Below are positions 1 through 7,425 of a DNA stretch of 64,000 nucleotides, one piece after another (position 1 is the first letter of the stretch; each line of letters begins with the position of its first letter). The translations under genes and the position numbers were made by a program. This DNA comes from Pseudarthrobacter enclensis (GTDB lineage: Bacteria > Actinomycetota > Actinomycetes > Actinomycetales > Micrococcaceae): positions 108,959-172,958 of the forward strand of contig NZ_JAUSRE010000009.1 of the NCBI RefSeq assembly GCF_030811655.1, given 5' to 3'. Under the pieces are notes generated by a model. The model was not told the origin of the DNA. It was given only the letters and a program-made list of their open reading frames with translations, and searched no databases.

Positions 1-622
1 TGCGGAAGGCCTGCCCCTGGGTGCAGCCGTCAACCCTGGCCGATTCCTCCAGCTCCCACGGCATCTCCCGGAAGAAAGAGGTCATGGTGTAGACGGTCAG
101 CGGGAGCACGAAGGAAATGTTGGGGATGATCAGCGCCTGGTAGGTACCCATCCAGCCGATGTTGGTGAACAGCTGGAAGAGCGGGGTGATCAGGGCGACA
201 CCGGGGAACATGGAGGCTCCGAGGATGAAGCCGAGCACCAGGAACTTTCCCTTGAAGTTCAGCCGGGCCAGGGCGTAAGCGGCGAACACACCGATCAGGA
301 GGGACACAACCGTCACCACGCCGCCGATGAACACGCTGTTCAAGAGCGCCTGGCCGAACCTGTTGCCAAACGATGTATCGAAGGCGGTCCTGAAATTGTC
401 CAGGGTCACATGGGTCGGCAGGATTGAGGTGTCGTAAGTGAAGCCCACCTCACGGAACGCCGTGACCACCATCCAGTAGGCAGGCGCCAGGCACCAGAGC
501 AGGACGATCGCAGCACTGAGGTAGGTGCGGCCCTGCGCCCACTTTTCACGGTTCTGCGCGGCCCTGCGGCCCCTGTCCTGCCGGGCACGCAGTGCCGAGG
601 CGTCGGCTGTTGCCGTGGTCAT
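1..622 (-). CDS. Carbohydrate ABC transporter permease, MalG type (3' end cut by window edge)
   Basis: This is the inner-membrane permease subunit of a binding-protein-dependent sugar importer. About 207 residues are visible. They begin MTTATADASALRARQDRGRR, followed by a first membrane segment (about residues 34-54) and further hydrophobic segments. The EAA loop that docks the ATPase is visible near the cut edge (EMPWELEESARVDG), as expected for the MalG/CUT1 family. The ATG overlaps the stop codon of the preceding permease gene (ATGA), so the two are translationally coupled. The C-terminus lies outside the window. Confidence 0.9.
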   Translation of the reverse strand, partial: MTTATADASALRARQDRGRRAAQNREKWAQGRTYLSAAIVLLWCLAPAYWMVVTAFREVGFTYDTSILPTHVTLDNFRTAFDTSFGNRFGQALLNSVFIGGVVTVVSLLIGVFAAYALARLNFKGKFLVLGFILGASMFPGVALITPLFQLFTNIGWMGTYQALIIPNISFVLPLTVYTMTSFFREMPWELEESARVDGCTQGQAFR

Positions 623-1656
623 TTCTTCCCCTTTCCTGTGGCGCCGCTCTGCTCAACCACGTTTGCCCCGAGGAAGCGGACAAAGATGAAGGCGACAAGG
701 AAGATGATGATGAAGGTAATTGTGGACAGGGCAGCGGCCGCGTTGAACCCTTGCCTGATCTGGCTGATGACCAGAATCGACAGCGTAGTGGTGTTGTTGG
801 CACCGCCGGTCAGGATGTACGGCAGGTCGAACATGCGCAGCGCATCCAGGGTCCGGAAGAGGATTGCCACCATAAGGGCCGGCTTGACCAGCGGCAGGGT
901 GATCAGGCGGAACCGCTGCCATGCAGAGGTCCCATCCACTTTGGCCGCTTCATAGACTTCCGCGGGAATCATCTGAAGGCCTGCCAGGATCAGCAGCGCC
1001 ATGAACGGAGTGGTCTTCCAGACATCGGCAATGACCACGGCCCATTTCGCTGGCCACTCGCTGCCCGTCCACAGGATGCTGACATTGAACAGCTTGTTGG
1101 CGATTCCCTCGAAGGCGAAGATAAAGAACCAAAGCTTAGCGGTGACAGCCGTAGGGATGGCCCACGGCACGAGAACAGCAGCGCGGACGAGGCTCCGCCC
1201 GCGGAACTCACGGGCCATGATCATGGCCATCCAGAAACCCAGGACAGTTTCCAGCGCCACCGTGACCACAGTGAAGAAGAACGTGGTGGCGGTGGCGGAC
1301 CAGAACTGGCCGCCAAGGGTGCCCGGCGGGCAGGCGACAGTTCCGCCAGCGGGAGCCGAGCATTGCTGCGCCAGCCAGTTCACATAGTTCTGGATGCCCG
1401 CCGGGCCACCAGCAGTGAAGAGGCCGGTGGCCGGGTCCAGGCCGGCGTCCTTCTGGAAGGACATGACGATGGCGCTGACGATCGGGTAAACAATGACGAC
1501 GGCCAGAGCGATGATGGTGGGGGCGAGCAGCCAGGACGCCCAGCGGCCCTGGCTGGCGATCCTGTTGTCCTCCCCCACACCTTTGGGTGCGTGATGGGCG
1601 GGGGCGCCGCCCGACGCCGGTGCCTTGACCGGCGTCGGGCCTAGTTCGGTTGCCAT
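619..1656 (-). CDS. Carbohydrate ABC transporter permease, MalF type
   Basis: Second permease of the sugar importer, about 345 residues. A hydrophilic N-terminus (MATELGPTPVKAP) precedes the first membrane helix (WLLAPTIIALAVVIVYPI). A large extracytoplasmic loop with two Cys residues follows. The EAA-type motif is present (QMIPAEVYEAAKVDG), and the final segment reads TITFIIIFLVAFIFVRFLG. I chose the ATG 7 nt after the binding-protein stop. An in-frame upstream ATG at 1677 would overlap that gene by 14 nt, and neither start has a strong ribosome-binding site. It lies in an operon with the solute-binding protein upstream and the MalG-type permease downstream. No ATPase gene is visible, so a shared MsmK-type ATPase encoded elsewhere is likely. 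Confidence 0.88.
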   Translation of the reverse strand: MATELGPTPVKAPASGGAPAHHAPKGVGEDNRIASQGRWASWLLAPTIIALAVVIVYPIVSAIVMSFQKDAGLDPATGLFTAGGPAGIQNYVNWLAQQCSAPAGGTVACPPGTLGGQFWSATATTFFFTVVTVALETVLGFWMAMIMAREFRGRSLVRAAVLVPWAIPTAVTAKLWFFIFAFEGIANKLFNVSILWTGSEWPAKWAVVIADVWKTTPFMALLILAGLQMIPAEVYEAAKVDGTSAWQRFRLITLPLVKPALMVAILFRTLDALRMFDLPYILTGGANNTTTLSILVISQIRQGFNAAAALSTITFIIIFLVAFIFVRFLGANVVEQSGATGKGKK

Positions 1657-1663
1657 GGCAGAA

Positions 1664-2953
1664 CTACGATCCCGCACCGGCGGATTCGATGGACTTCTGC
1701 ATGTCAGAAAGTGCGGTTTCCACTGGCTTTTCTCCCTTGATAGCGGAGTAGGCGTTGTCTTGGATTGCCTTGGTGACGGCCGGGTAGAAAGGCGTTACCG
1801 GACGCGGAACAGCGTTCTGGATGGACGTCTTCAGAACCGGCAGGTAAGGCAGCTTCGCGACGAGTTCCTGGTCCTCGTACAGCGATCCGAGGACCGGAGC
1901 CAAGGAGCCCTGCGTAGCGTAGAACTTCTCGGATTCCGCCGAGGTCATGAACTTCATGAAGTCCAGCGCAGTGGCCTTGTTCTTGGAGTACACGCTGGTG
2001 GCAAGGTTGTGGCCGCCGAGCGAGGAGGCACCGGGGCCATTCTTGCCCGGAAGCGCAGCCAGTCCAGTCTTGTCCTTGACGGCGGAAGAACCTTCAGTGG
2101 TCATCAGGTTGAAGGCGTAGGGCCAGTTGCGCAGGAACAGGAGCTTACCGCTCTGGAATGCCTGCCGGCTGTCCTCTTCCTTGTACGTGATGGCTTCCTT
2201 GGGGATGTTGCCGTCCGCGTAGGCCTTCGCCAGGTTTTCAAGGCCGGCCTTGGCCTCGGGGGTGTTCAGGCTGGGCTTTCCGTCCTTGTCGAGGACCGAG
2301 CCCCCCGCGGAGTTGATGGCCTCGGAAGCGTTCACGGTGAGGCCCTCGTACTTGCTGAACTGGCCCGCATAGCATCCAATGTTGTTCTGCTTGGCGATGG
2401 AGCACATGCTCATCATCTCGTCCCAGGTCTTGGGCGGGTTGGGAACCAGATCCTTGCGGTAGTACAGGATGCCGCCGTCAGAGGTCTGCGGTGCCGCGTA
2501 CAGGGTCCCCTTGTAGGTTGCGCTGTCCACGGTTGGCTTCAGCATTGCGCTGGTGTCGATCGCCATCTTGTCCTTCAGCGGCTGCAGCCAGCCCTTGGCT
2601 GCGAACTCGGCGGTCCAGACGACGTCCACATCCACCACGTCGTAGTCGGACTGCTTGGCCTGGAAATGCTGGACAAGGTCGTCGTGCTGCTGGTCGGCCT
2701 GATCGGTCTGTTCCTTGAAGGTGACCTTTTCATTCGGGTGGGCAGCATTCCACTTATCCACCAGGGGGCGGACCACGTTGCTGTTGTCCTTGCCCTGTAC
2801 ATAGGTGATGGGGCCGCGGCCGTCGAGGTTGGCGTCGGCGTCGCTGCCTCCACCGCCCGTGGTGCCCCCTCCACCTCCGCCGCCGCAGGCGGACAACGTA
2901 AGGGCCAGAATGCCGGCAGTGGCAGCCGGAAGCAGGAATCTCGGGGTTTTCAT
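1664..2953 (-). CDS. Extracellular sugar-binding lipoprotein (ABC transporter, family 1)
   Basis: Substrate-capturing component of the importer, 429 residues. The N-terminal signal peptide ends in the lipobox LSAC with the lipidated Cys at residue 23, followed by a poly-Gly linker. The mature part has family 1 solute-binding features: ITYVQGKDNSNVVRPLVDKW near the start, the motif DYDVVDVDVVWTAEFA, a YRKDL strand and a WDEM helix. The substrate cannot be read from sequence. The divergent alpha-glucosidase suggests a glucosyl di- or oligosaccharide such as sucrose, trehalose or maltose. The ribosome-binding site GAGGAG lies before the ATG. A LacI-type operator sits in the divergent promoter region about 100 nt upstream. 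Confidence 0.9.
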   Translation of the reverse strand: MKTPRFLLPAATAGILALTLSACGGGGGGGTTGGGGSDADANLDGRGPITYVQGKDNSNVVRPLVDKWNAAHPNEKVTFKEQTDQADQQHDDLVQHFQAKQSDYDVVDVDVVWTAEFAAKGWLQPLKDKMAIDTSAMLKPTVDSATYKGTLYAAPQTSDGGILYYRKDLVPNPPKTWDEMMSMCSIAKQNNIGCYAGQFSKYEGLTVNASEAINSAGGSVLDKDGKPSLNTPEAKAGLENLAKAYADGNIPKEAITYKEEDSRQAFQSGKLLFLRNWPYAFNLMTTEGSSAVKDKTGLAALPGKNGPGASSLGGHNLATSVYSKNKATALDFMKFMTSAESEKFYATQGSLAPVLGSLYEDQELVAKLPYLPVLKTSIQNAVPRPVTPFYPAVTKAIQDNAYSAIKGEKPVETALSDMQKSIESAGAGS

Positions 2954-3040
2954 TAGCTTGAAGCTCCTCGCTGAGTGACAAGTAAGTCGACAGTGCGCTT
3001 GCTAGGTGAGGTTGATGTGGTGACCATCACACTAGTAACG

Positions 3041-3069
3041 TTGCTGTCGGGAATGCAAGCGTTTACATC
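3041..3069 (+). promoter_or_regulatory. Candidate sigma-70 promoter of the alpha-glucosidase gene
   Basis: TTGCTG at 3041-3046 and TACATC at 3064-3069 are separated by 17 nt and end 25 nt before the GH13 start codon. The LacI-type operator fills the end of the spacer and enters the -10 box, the geometry expected for repression by polymerase exclusion. The assignment is by eye. Confidence 0.45.
3054..3067. promoter_or_regulatory. LacI-family operator
   Basis: TGCAAGCGTTTACA (TGTAAACGCTTGCA on the other strand) matches the LacI/GalR operator pattern TGNAANCGNTNNCA with a central CG. It lies between the divergent sugar-ABC and alpha-glucosidase genes. A near copy, TGCAAGCGCTTACG, lies upstream of the GH68 gene at 9278. 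The regulator gene is not in this window. Confidence 0.7.
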
Positions 3070-3093
3070 AAAAAGTTATCAGAGGGGAACCAA

Positions 3094-4902
3094 ATGCCCG
3101 ACCCGACCGTTCCAGCGCCCCGTCACACGCCCTCTGCCTGGTGGGCCGATGCCGTGGTCTACCAGGTCTATCCCCGATCCTTCGCGGACGGCAACGGCGA
3201 CGGAATGGGCGATCTCCGGGGCGTCACCGACCGGCTCCCCTACCTTGAACAGCTCGGCGTGGATGCCGTCTGGCTGTCGCCGTTCTACAAGTCTCCGCAG
3301 GCCGACGGCGGGTATGACGTTGCGGACTACAGGCAGGTCGACCCCCTTTTTGGTTCCCTGGCGGACTTCGACGCGATGTTGCAGGAGGCTCACCGCCGCG
3401 GCCTGAAAGTCATCGTGGACTTGGTTCCCAACCACACCTCGGACGAGCATCAGTGGTTCCGCGAAGCACTGATGGCAGCCCCGGGGAGCCCGGAACGGGA
3501 ACGGTACATCTTTAGGGACGGCAAGGACCAGGTGCCGGGAACCGGCGACGGAAAGAGAGCGCCCAACAACTGGAAGTCAGTGTTTGGGGGGCCGGCATGG
3601 AGCCGGGTAACTGAGGCCGACGGATCACCCGGCCAGTGGTACCTGCACCTCTTCGACACCAAACAGCCGGACCTCAACTGGGACAATCCGGACGTCCAGG
3701 AGGAGATGCGCTCGGTGCTGCGGTTCTGGCTTGACCGCGGGGCGGACGGCTTCCGCGTGGACGTTGCCCACGGACTGGTCAAGGAGCCGGGACTTCCGGA
3801 TTGGGAAGGTGTGGCGGCGATGGTGGAGGGGACTTCCGTTCCGGGGCGGGAAAGCCACCGTCCGGGGGACGCGCCAGGCGCCCATACGGACGCCGAAGAA
3901 CCACACAGGGCAGTTTCACCGATGTATCCGCCGTCGCCTTTCTTCGACCAGGACGGGGTGCACGCCATCTACCGTGACTGGAACCGCGTCCTGGCCGAAT
4001 ACGGTGGGGATCGAATGATGGTGGCGGAAGCCTGGGTGGAACCCGCCGAGCGCCTGGCACGCTACGTCCGCCCCGATGAGATGCAGCAGGCGTTCAACTT
4101 CGATTTCCTGCTGGCCGGCTGGGACGCAGAACGCATGGCTGATGCCATTGACGCGTCGCTGGCAGCGGCAGCATCAGTAGGGGCTCCGTGCACCTGGGTG
4201 CTTAGCAACCACGACACAGTGCGCCACACCACCCGGTTCGGCCTGAAGGACCCCACCACTTTCCCCAAGGGCATCGGCCCCGGGGACGAACAACCCGATG
4301 CCGCCCTTGGCCTTGCGCGGGCGCGTGCCGCCACACTGGTGGCACTGGCACTGCCTGGCTCCGCATACCTGTACCAGGGCGAGGAACTGGGCCTTCCGGA
4401 GCACACAACCCTTCCCGCCTCAGCCAGACAGGACCCGACGTTTTTCCGAACCAACGGTGCAGAGATTGGCCGTGACGGCTGCCGGGTCCCCCTGCCGTGG
4501 GCCGCTGGGCAGCCTGGTTTTGGTTTCTCCGGGGCTGTTTCTGCGGAGGCTCCCGCACCGTGGCTGCCCCAGCCGGAAAGCTTCGGTCCTTTGGCAGCGG
4601 ACCAGCAGGACGGCGAGGAGGGTTCGACGCTGGAGCTCTACCGTGCTGCCCTGGCGTTCAGGTCAGCCCGGCACTTGGGCAGCGGCAGCGTGGAATGGAC
4701 CGACGAACACGCCCCGGAGAGCGGACTGCTCGCCTTCCGGAACGGGGATGTGGTGGTGCTGTCCAACATGGGCTTTGCTTCCGCCCCCGTGCCGGACGGC
4801 TATGCCGTAGTCCTTTCCAGCGGTCCGGAGCCGGCCGGCGACTGGGCCGCCATGCAGGAGGTACCCGTGGACTGCACGGTATACCTGCAGAGCAGGCGGT
4901 AA
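3094..4902 (+). CDS. Alpha-glucosidase, glycoside hydrolase family 13 (oligo-1,6-glucosidase type)
   Basis: Cytoplasmic exo-acting enzyme that releases glucose from imported alpha-glucosides, 602 residues, normal for the subfamily, with no signal peptide. The GH13 regions are in order: YQVYPRSF (23-30), a DLVPNHTSDEH block, GFRVDVAHG with nucleophile Asp223, EAWVE with acid/base Glu312, and NHDTVRH with stabiliser Asp374. The start codon is preceded by GAGGGGAA at good spacing. It is divergent from the sugar ABC transporter and shares an operator region with it, so it probably acts on the transported sugar. Exact specificity (sucrose, trehalulose, maltose, isomaltose) is not readable. Confidence 0.93.
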   Translation: MPDPTVPAPRHTPSAWWADAVVYQVYPRSFADGNGDGMGDLRGVTDRLPYLEQLGVDAVWLSPFYKSPQADGGYDVADYRQVDPLFGSLADFDAMLQEAHRRGLKVIVDLVPNHTSDEHQWFREALMAAPGSPERERYIFRDGKDQVPGTGDGKRAPNNWKSVFGGPAWSRVTEADGSPGQWYLHLFDTKQPDLNWDNPDVQEEMRSVLRFWLDRGADGFRVDVAHGLVKEPGLPDWEGVAAMVEGTSVPGRESHRPGDAPGAHTDAEEPHRAVSPMYPPSPFFDQDGVHAIYRDWNRVLAEYGGDRMMVAEAWVEPAERLARYVRPDEMQQAFNFDFLLAGWDAERMADAIDASLAAAASVGAPCTWVLSNHDTVRHTTRFGLKDPTTFPKGIGPGDEQPDAALGLARARAATLVALALPGSAYLYQGEELGLPEHTTLPASARQDPTFFRTNGAEIGRDGCRVPLPWAAGQPGFGFSGAVSAEAPAPWLPQPESFGPLAADQQDGEEGSTLELYRAALAFRSARHLGSGSVEWTDEHAPESGLLAFRNGDVVVLSNMGFASAPVPDGYAVVLSSGPEPAGDWAAMQEVPVDCTVYLQSRR

Positions 4903-4934
4903 CCGCAGGAGCGGGGCGGAAGCCCCGGACCCAC

Positions 4935-5546
4935 CTAGCGGACCCGCTCCGCTCGGCCGAAACGGGTCCGGGCGCCCGCGCCGATGTGGATGAGAACGGG
5001 TATTTCCTTCCCCACAACGGATTCAAGGGCGCGAAGGAGTTCGGACACCTCGGCCGCAAGCAGGTGCGGGGCCACGCCCTGCCGGGGCAGGAGGCGCACC
5101 TTCAATGCGGGCAAGCCCTTAACGCTGTAGGTGGTGATGGTGGCACCGGCAAGGTCCGGCCGTCCCTCAAGGGCCTGTTTAAGTGCCTGTTCGGCTACCC
5201 CACCACCGATCCGGACGTCACCGGGAGGGTCGCCGGGATCGTATTCGGCGGCCAGTAGGTTTGACCGGCCCTTTCCCTGTTGGGCGATCCAGGCAACCAT
5301 GAGCGCCATGAGGGCCAGCAATGCCAGCGCCACCACGATCCACAGCCAGCTTTCCGGGCCGCCAGGGAAGCGGGTGGAGCTGAAAAGCTCGGTGATCCCA
5401 GCCCAGGCGCCCGCGGACCAGGAGTGCCACCAGGGGGCCACCGCGGGAACGGTTGCCAGCAGCACCAGGAGCAGGCCCGATCCCAAGAGGAGCAGTCCAA
5501 GCACTGCAAGAAGGATGCGGTTCAGGAGTGCCGGGGTGCTGTTCAT
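4935..5546 (-). CDS. amaP: Alkaline shock response membrane anchor protein AmaP
   Basis: Membrane anchor for Asp23-type proteins, 203 residues. Two hydrophobic segments (about 10-32 and 66-90) are followed by a cytoplasmic Asp23-like part containing VRIGGGVAEQALKQALEG and VLIHIGAGARTRFG. It is the last gene of a five-gene minus-strand operon; its ATG overlaps the stop of the preceding gene by 4 nt. The context (two Asp23-type proteins, a DUF2273-type peptide and a DUF6286-type protein) supports a role in envelope stress. It ends 32 nt from the convergent alpha-glucosidase, with no clear terminator between them. Confidence 0.8.
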   Translation of the reverse strand: MNSTPALLNRILLAVLGLLLLGSGLLLVLLATVPAVAPWWHSWSAGAWAGITELFSSTRFPGGPESWLWIVVALALLALMALMVAWIAQQGKGRSNLLAAEYDPGDPPGDVRIGGGVAEQALKQALEGRPDLAGATITTYSVKGLPALKVRLLPRQGVAPHLLAAEVSELLRALESVVGKEIPVLIHIGAGARTRFGRAERVR

Positions 5547-6181
5547 GCTCCGATCACCCCGGACGGGGCCACAATGACGCGGGGAACCGGCGACGGTTCC
5601 AGCAGCATGTGGTCCAACTCGTCGCGGACGGCATCCAGCACCCGGTCCTGGTCGACGGGGATACCGGACGTGGGCCGCACATTCACCAGCACCTGCCGCT
5701 GGGAGACAACCACCATGACCTGTTCCGGTGTAACGTTGGCGGCCAGCCGCGCACGGCGTGCGAGCGAGGACGCAATGACCTCATCATCCACCACCACGGC
5801 CGGCAGACCTTCGCCGCCCCCGCCGGCCAGCAAATGACGGGCCCGTTTGCCGGGCAGGAGCCCATTAAGGAGGAAAATCAGGCCCAGCATGGCGAGCACG
5901 CCGCCAATGGCTGCCAGCAATAGCGGGGGGATGCCGGCCGGAAGGTCCACGATGCGCTGGGCCGCCACCTGCGGCTCGATCAGCCACGCGGGCTGGCCAA
6001 CGGCGTGGACTCCGGATTCCAGCACACCGTACGCGGCAAGCACCAGAACCAGGACGGCGGCGGCGACTGACACGGCGGCCCGGGAAGAATGGGTTTCGCG
6101 GAAGAGGACCCTCCGCATATCCGGCCCGTTGTTCCCCCGCGATCCGTTGTCCGCGCGGCGGTTGTCCACGCTGCTGCTCAC
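5543..6181 (-). CDS. DUF6286-type membrane protein of the Asp23/AmaP operon
   Basis: Predicted 212-residue protein of unknown biochemical role. I chose the GTG at 6181 (VSSSVDNRRADNG) because it overlaps the stop of the preceding gene by 4 nt (GTGA); a longer reading frame from 6307 would overlap that gene heavily. A basic N-terminus leads into one membrane segment (AAVSVAAAVLVLVLAAYGVL) and a second around IPPLLLAAIGGVLAMLGLIF. A soluble C-terminal domain with DDEVIASSLARRARLAANVT and VLVNVRPTSGIPVD resembles the domain found beside AmaP in actinobacteria. The family name is given from memory of that arrangement. Confidence 0.7.
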   Translation of the reverse strand: MSSSVDNRRADNGSRGNNGPDMRRVLFRETHSSRAAVSVAAAVLVLVLAAYGVLESGVHAVGQPAWLIEPQVAAQRIVDLPAGIPPLLLAAIGGVLAMLGLIFLLNGLLPGKRARHLLAGGGGEGLPAVVVDDEVIASSLARRARLAANVTPEQVMVVVSQRQVLVNVRPTSGIPVDQDRVLDAVRDELDHMLLEPSPVPRVIVAPSGVIGA

Positions 6182-6558
6182 CGCACCCGCCCTCCCGTGT
6201 TGACCTTCGCCCCGCTGATGCGGATATCCACGCGGCTCAGCCTGGAACCGCTCAGTTCGGAAACTGTTGCCATAATGCTTGCTTTGGCCCTGACTGTGCG
6301 GTCCCATATGGACCCGCCGGCCGACTCGAGCCGCGCCGGGTCCCGGACGACCGACTGCAATGGCGGGATGCTGATGGGGGCGACGAGTGACAAAGCCAGC
6401 AGGCCGTCGTCGTCCGTCCAGTCTGCGCGTACGTCCTCGGGGTCAATGCCCAGAGCCTGTGCTGCAGCTGCCCTGGCGAGGCTGGTCAGTGCCTGGGTGC
6501 TGATCCGGTTATGGCCGCTGAGCGCCTGCCCACGAACAACGGGCGGGGGCGGGCTCAT
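6178..6558 (-). CDS. Asp23/Gls24-like protein
   Basis: Small soluble protein of 126 residues beginning MSPPPPVVRGQALSGHNRIS. The pattern RISTQALTSLARAAAAQALG, then an acidic beta region, then TVSELSGSRLSRVDIRIS resembles a compact Asp23/Gls24 domain, which recruits to AmaP at the membrane. The ATG at 6558 overlaps the stop of the DUF2273-type gene, and its own stop overlaps the next GTG, so both junctions are coupled. A longer frame reaching 6810 is rejected because it would cover the whole DUF2273-type gene. The family call is tentative. Confidence 0.65.
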   Translation of the reverse strand: MSPPPPVVRGQALSGHNRISTQALTSLARAAAAQALGIDPEDVRADWTDDDGLLALSLVAPISIPPLQSVVRDPARLESAGGSIWDRTVRAKASIMATVSELSGSRLSRVDIRISGAKVNTGGRVR

Positions 6559-6746
6559 GAGGACGAGCGCCGGCCGATGATGGCGTCGAACACGCCCCGC
6601 AAGTCCAGCTTTCCTTCGGCAGCACGCCCCAGGAGGGCGCCGACGGCCATGAAAAGAAGGGAGACAAGGAATCCCCAAAGCCCGAACTGCAGGGACATGA
6701 AAGCGACGAAGGCCCCCATAGCCGTACCGGCAACGGTGAGGTTCAC
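6555..6746 (-). CDS. Small DUF2273-type membrane protein
   Basis: A 63-residue peptide with two hydrophobic segments (GTAMGAFVAFMSLQFGLWGF and LVSLLFMAVGALLGRAA) and a short charged tail ending RRSSS. Small DUF2273 proteins of this shape typically lie beside Asp23 and AmaP. Four-base ATGA overlaps link it to the gene on each side. No enzymatic motif is present; a role in membrane assembly of the Asp23 complex is inferred from context. Confidence 0.7.
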   Translation of the reverse strand: MNLTVAGTAMGAFVAFMSLQFGLWGFLVSLLFMAVGALLGRAAEGKLDLRGVFDAIIGRRSSS

Positions 6747-7192
6747 AGAACCGCCTCCCGTTCAGGGGCAGCCGATGAAGTTGGCTTGACAGGCGGCGGC
6801 ACGTAGACATCCGTGATCTCGACGTTCACTTCGATGACCTGCAGCCCCACCAGTTCCTCGACCGCACGGTAAACGGCGGCCCGGACCTCATTGGCCAGGG
6901 AGTGCAGGGGCGTCCCATAGCTCGCCACCAGGGTGATGTCCACGGCCACCTGCGTTTCGCCCACTTCCGCGTGGACGCCCGCGGCATGATCTGAACTTCC
7001 CACGGCGTCCCGGATGGCGCCCAGGGCGCGGGACGGACCCGAACCCAGCGAATAGACTCCTGGAACCGCCCGGGCAGCTATTCCCGCAACCTTGGCTACT
7101 GCAGTCTCGGAAATCACTGTCCGGCCCGCGCCCGGAACCGGGCGTGCGGCAGGACGGTTTGACGCCACGGGTTGTGGGTTCTGGTATTCCAT
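6743..7192 (-). CDS. Asp23/Gls24 family envelope stress response protein
   Basis: First gene of the Asp23/AmaP operon, 149 residues. After a flexible N-terminus (MEYQNPQPVASNRPAARP) the Asp23 domain runs from GRTVISETAVAKVAGIAARA through VPGVYSLG, VAVDITLVASYGTPLHSLAN and VRAAVYRAVEELVG to the hallmark VIEVNVEITDVYVP. The ATG at 7192 is preceded by a GGGGGAG ribosome-binding site. Asp23 proteins form a layer under the membrane and respond to cell-wall or alkaline stress. The operon order is asp23, DUF2273, Asp23-like, DUF6286, amaP. Confidence 0.9.
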   Translation of the reverse strand: MEYQNPQPVASNRPAARPVPGAGRTVISETAVAKVAGIAARAVPGVYSLGSGPSRALGAIRDAVGSSDHAAGVHAEVGETQVAVDITLVASYGTPLHSLANEVRAAVYRAVEELVGLQVIEVNVEITDVYVPPPVKPTSSAAPEREAVL

Positions 7193-7287
7193 CAGGCACT
7201 CCCCCTTCTGTTGCTTCCACCCTATCCCCACGCTGCGGCACGCGGGCTGGAAACTCCCCGGGTGGCCGCAAAGGAAAGGCAGCGAGC

Positions 7288-7319
7288 TGCTCCTCCGGGC
7301 TGCGCAGCCCGGAGGAGCA
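7288..7319. repeat. Perfect 32-bp palindrome between the GH68 gene and the Asp23 operon
   Basis: TGCTCCTCCGGGCTGC is followed directly by its exact reverse complement GCAGCCCGGAGGAGCA, with no spacer. It lies 96 nt upstream of the asp23 start and just downstream of the GH68 terminator hairpin. Without a T-run it is not a classical terminator. It could be a cruciform, an operator or part of a back-up terminator. Confidence 0.8.
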
Positions 7320-7320
7320 T

Positions 7321-7366
7321 TAAAAGGCCCAGGCGGGGAACGGCCCGAGGACATCCCCGCCTGGGC
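7321..7366 (-). terminator. Rho-independent terminator of the GH68 gene
   Basis: On the minus strand GCCCAGGCGGGGA pairs with TCCCCGCCTGGGC (a perfect 13-bp stem at 7354-7366 and 7327-7339, 14-nt loop), followed by CTTTTA. It starts 60 nt after the GH68 stop codon. Confidence 0.8.
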
Positions 7367-7425
7367 AGCGCCGCCGGCCGCGGCAATGCGGTGCGGCCGC
7401 GGTCAACTGATTCGCGTTGGCCTTC

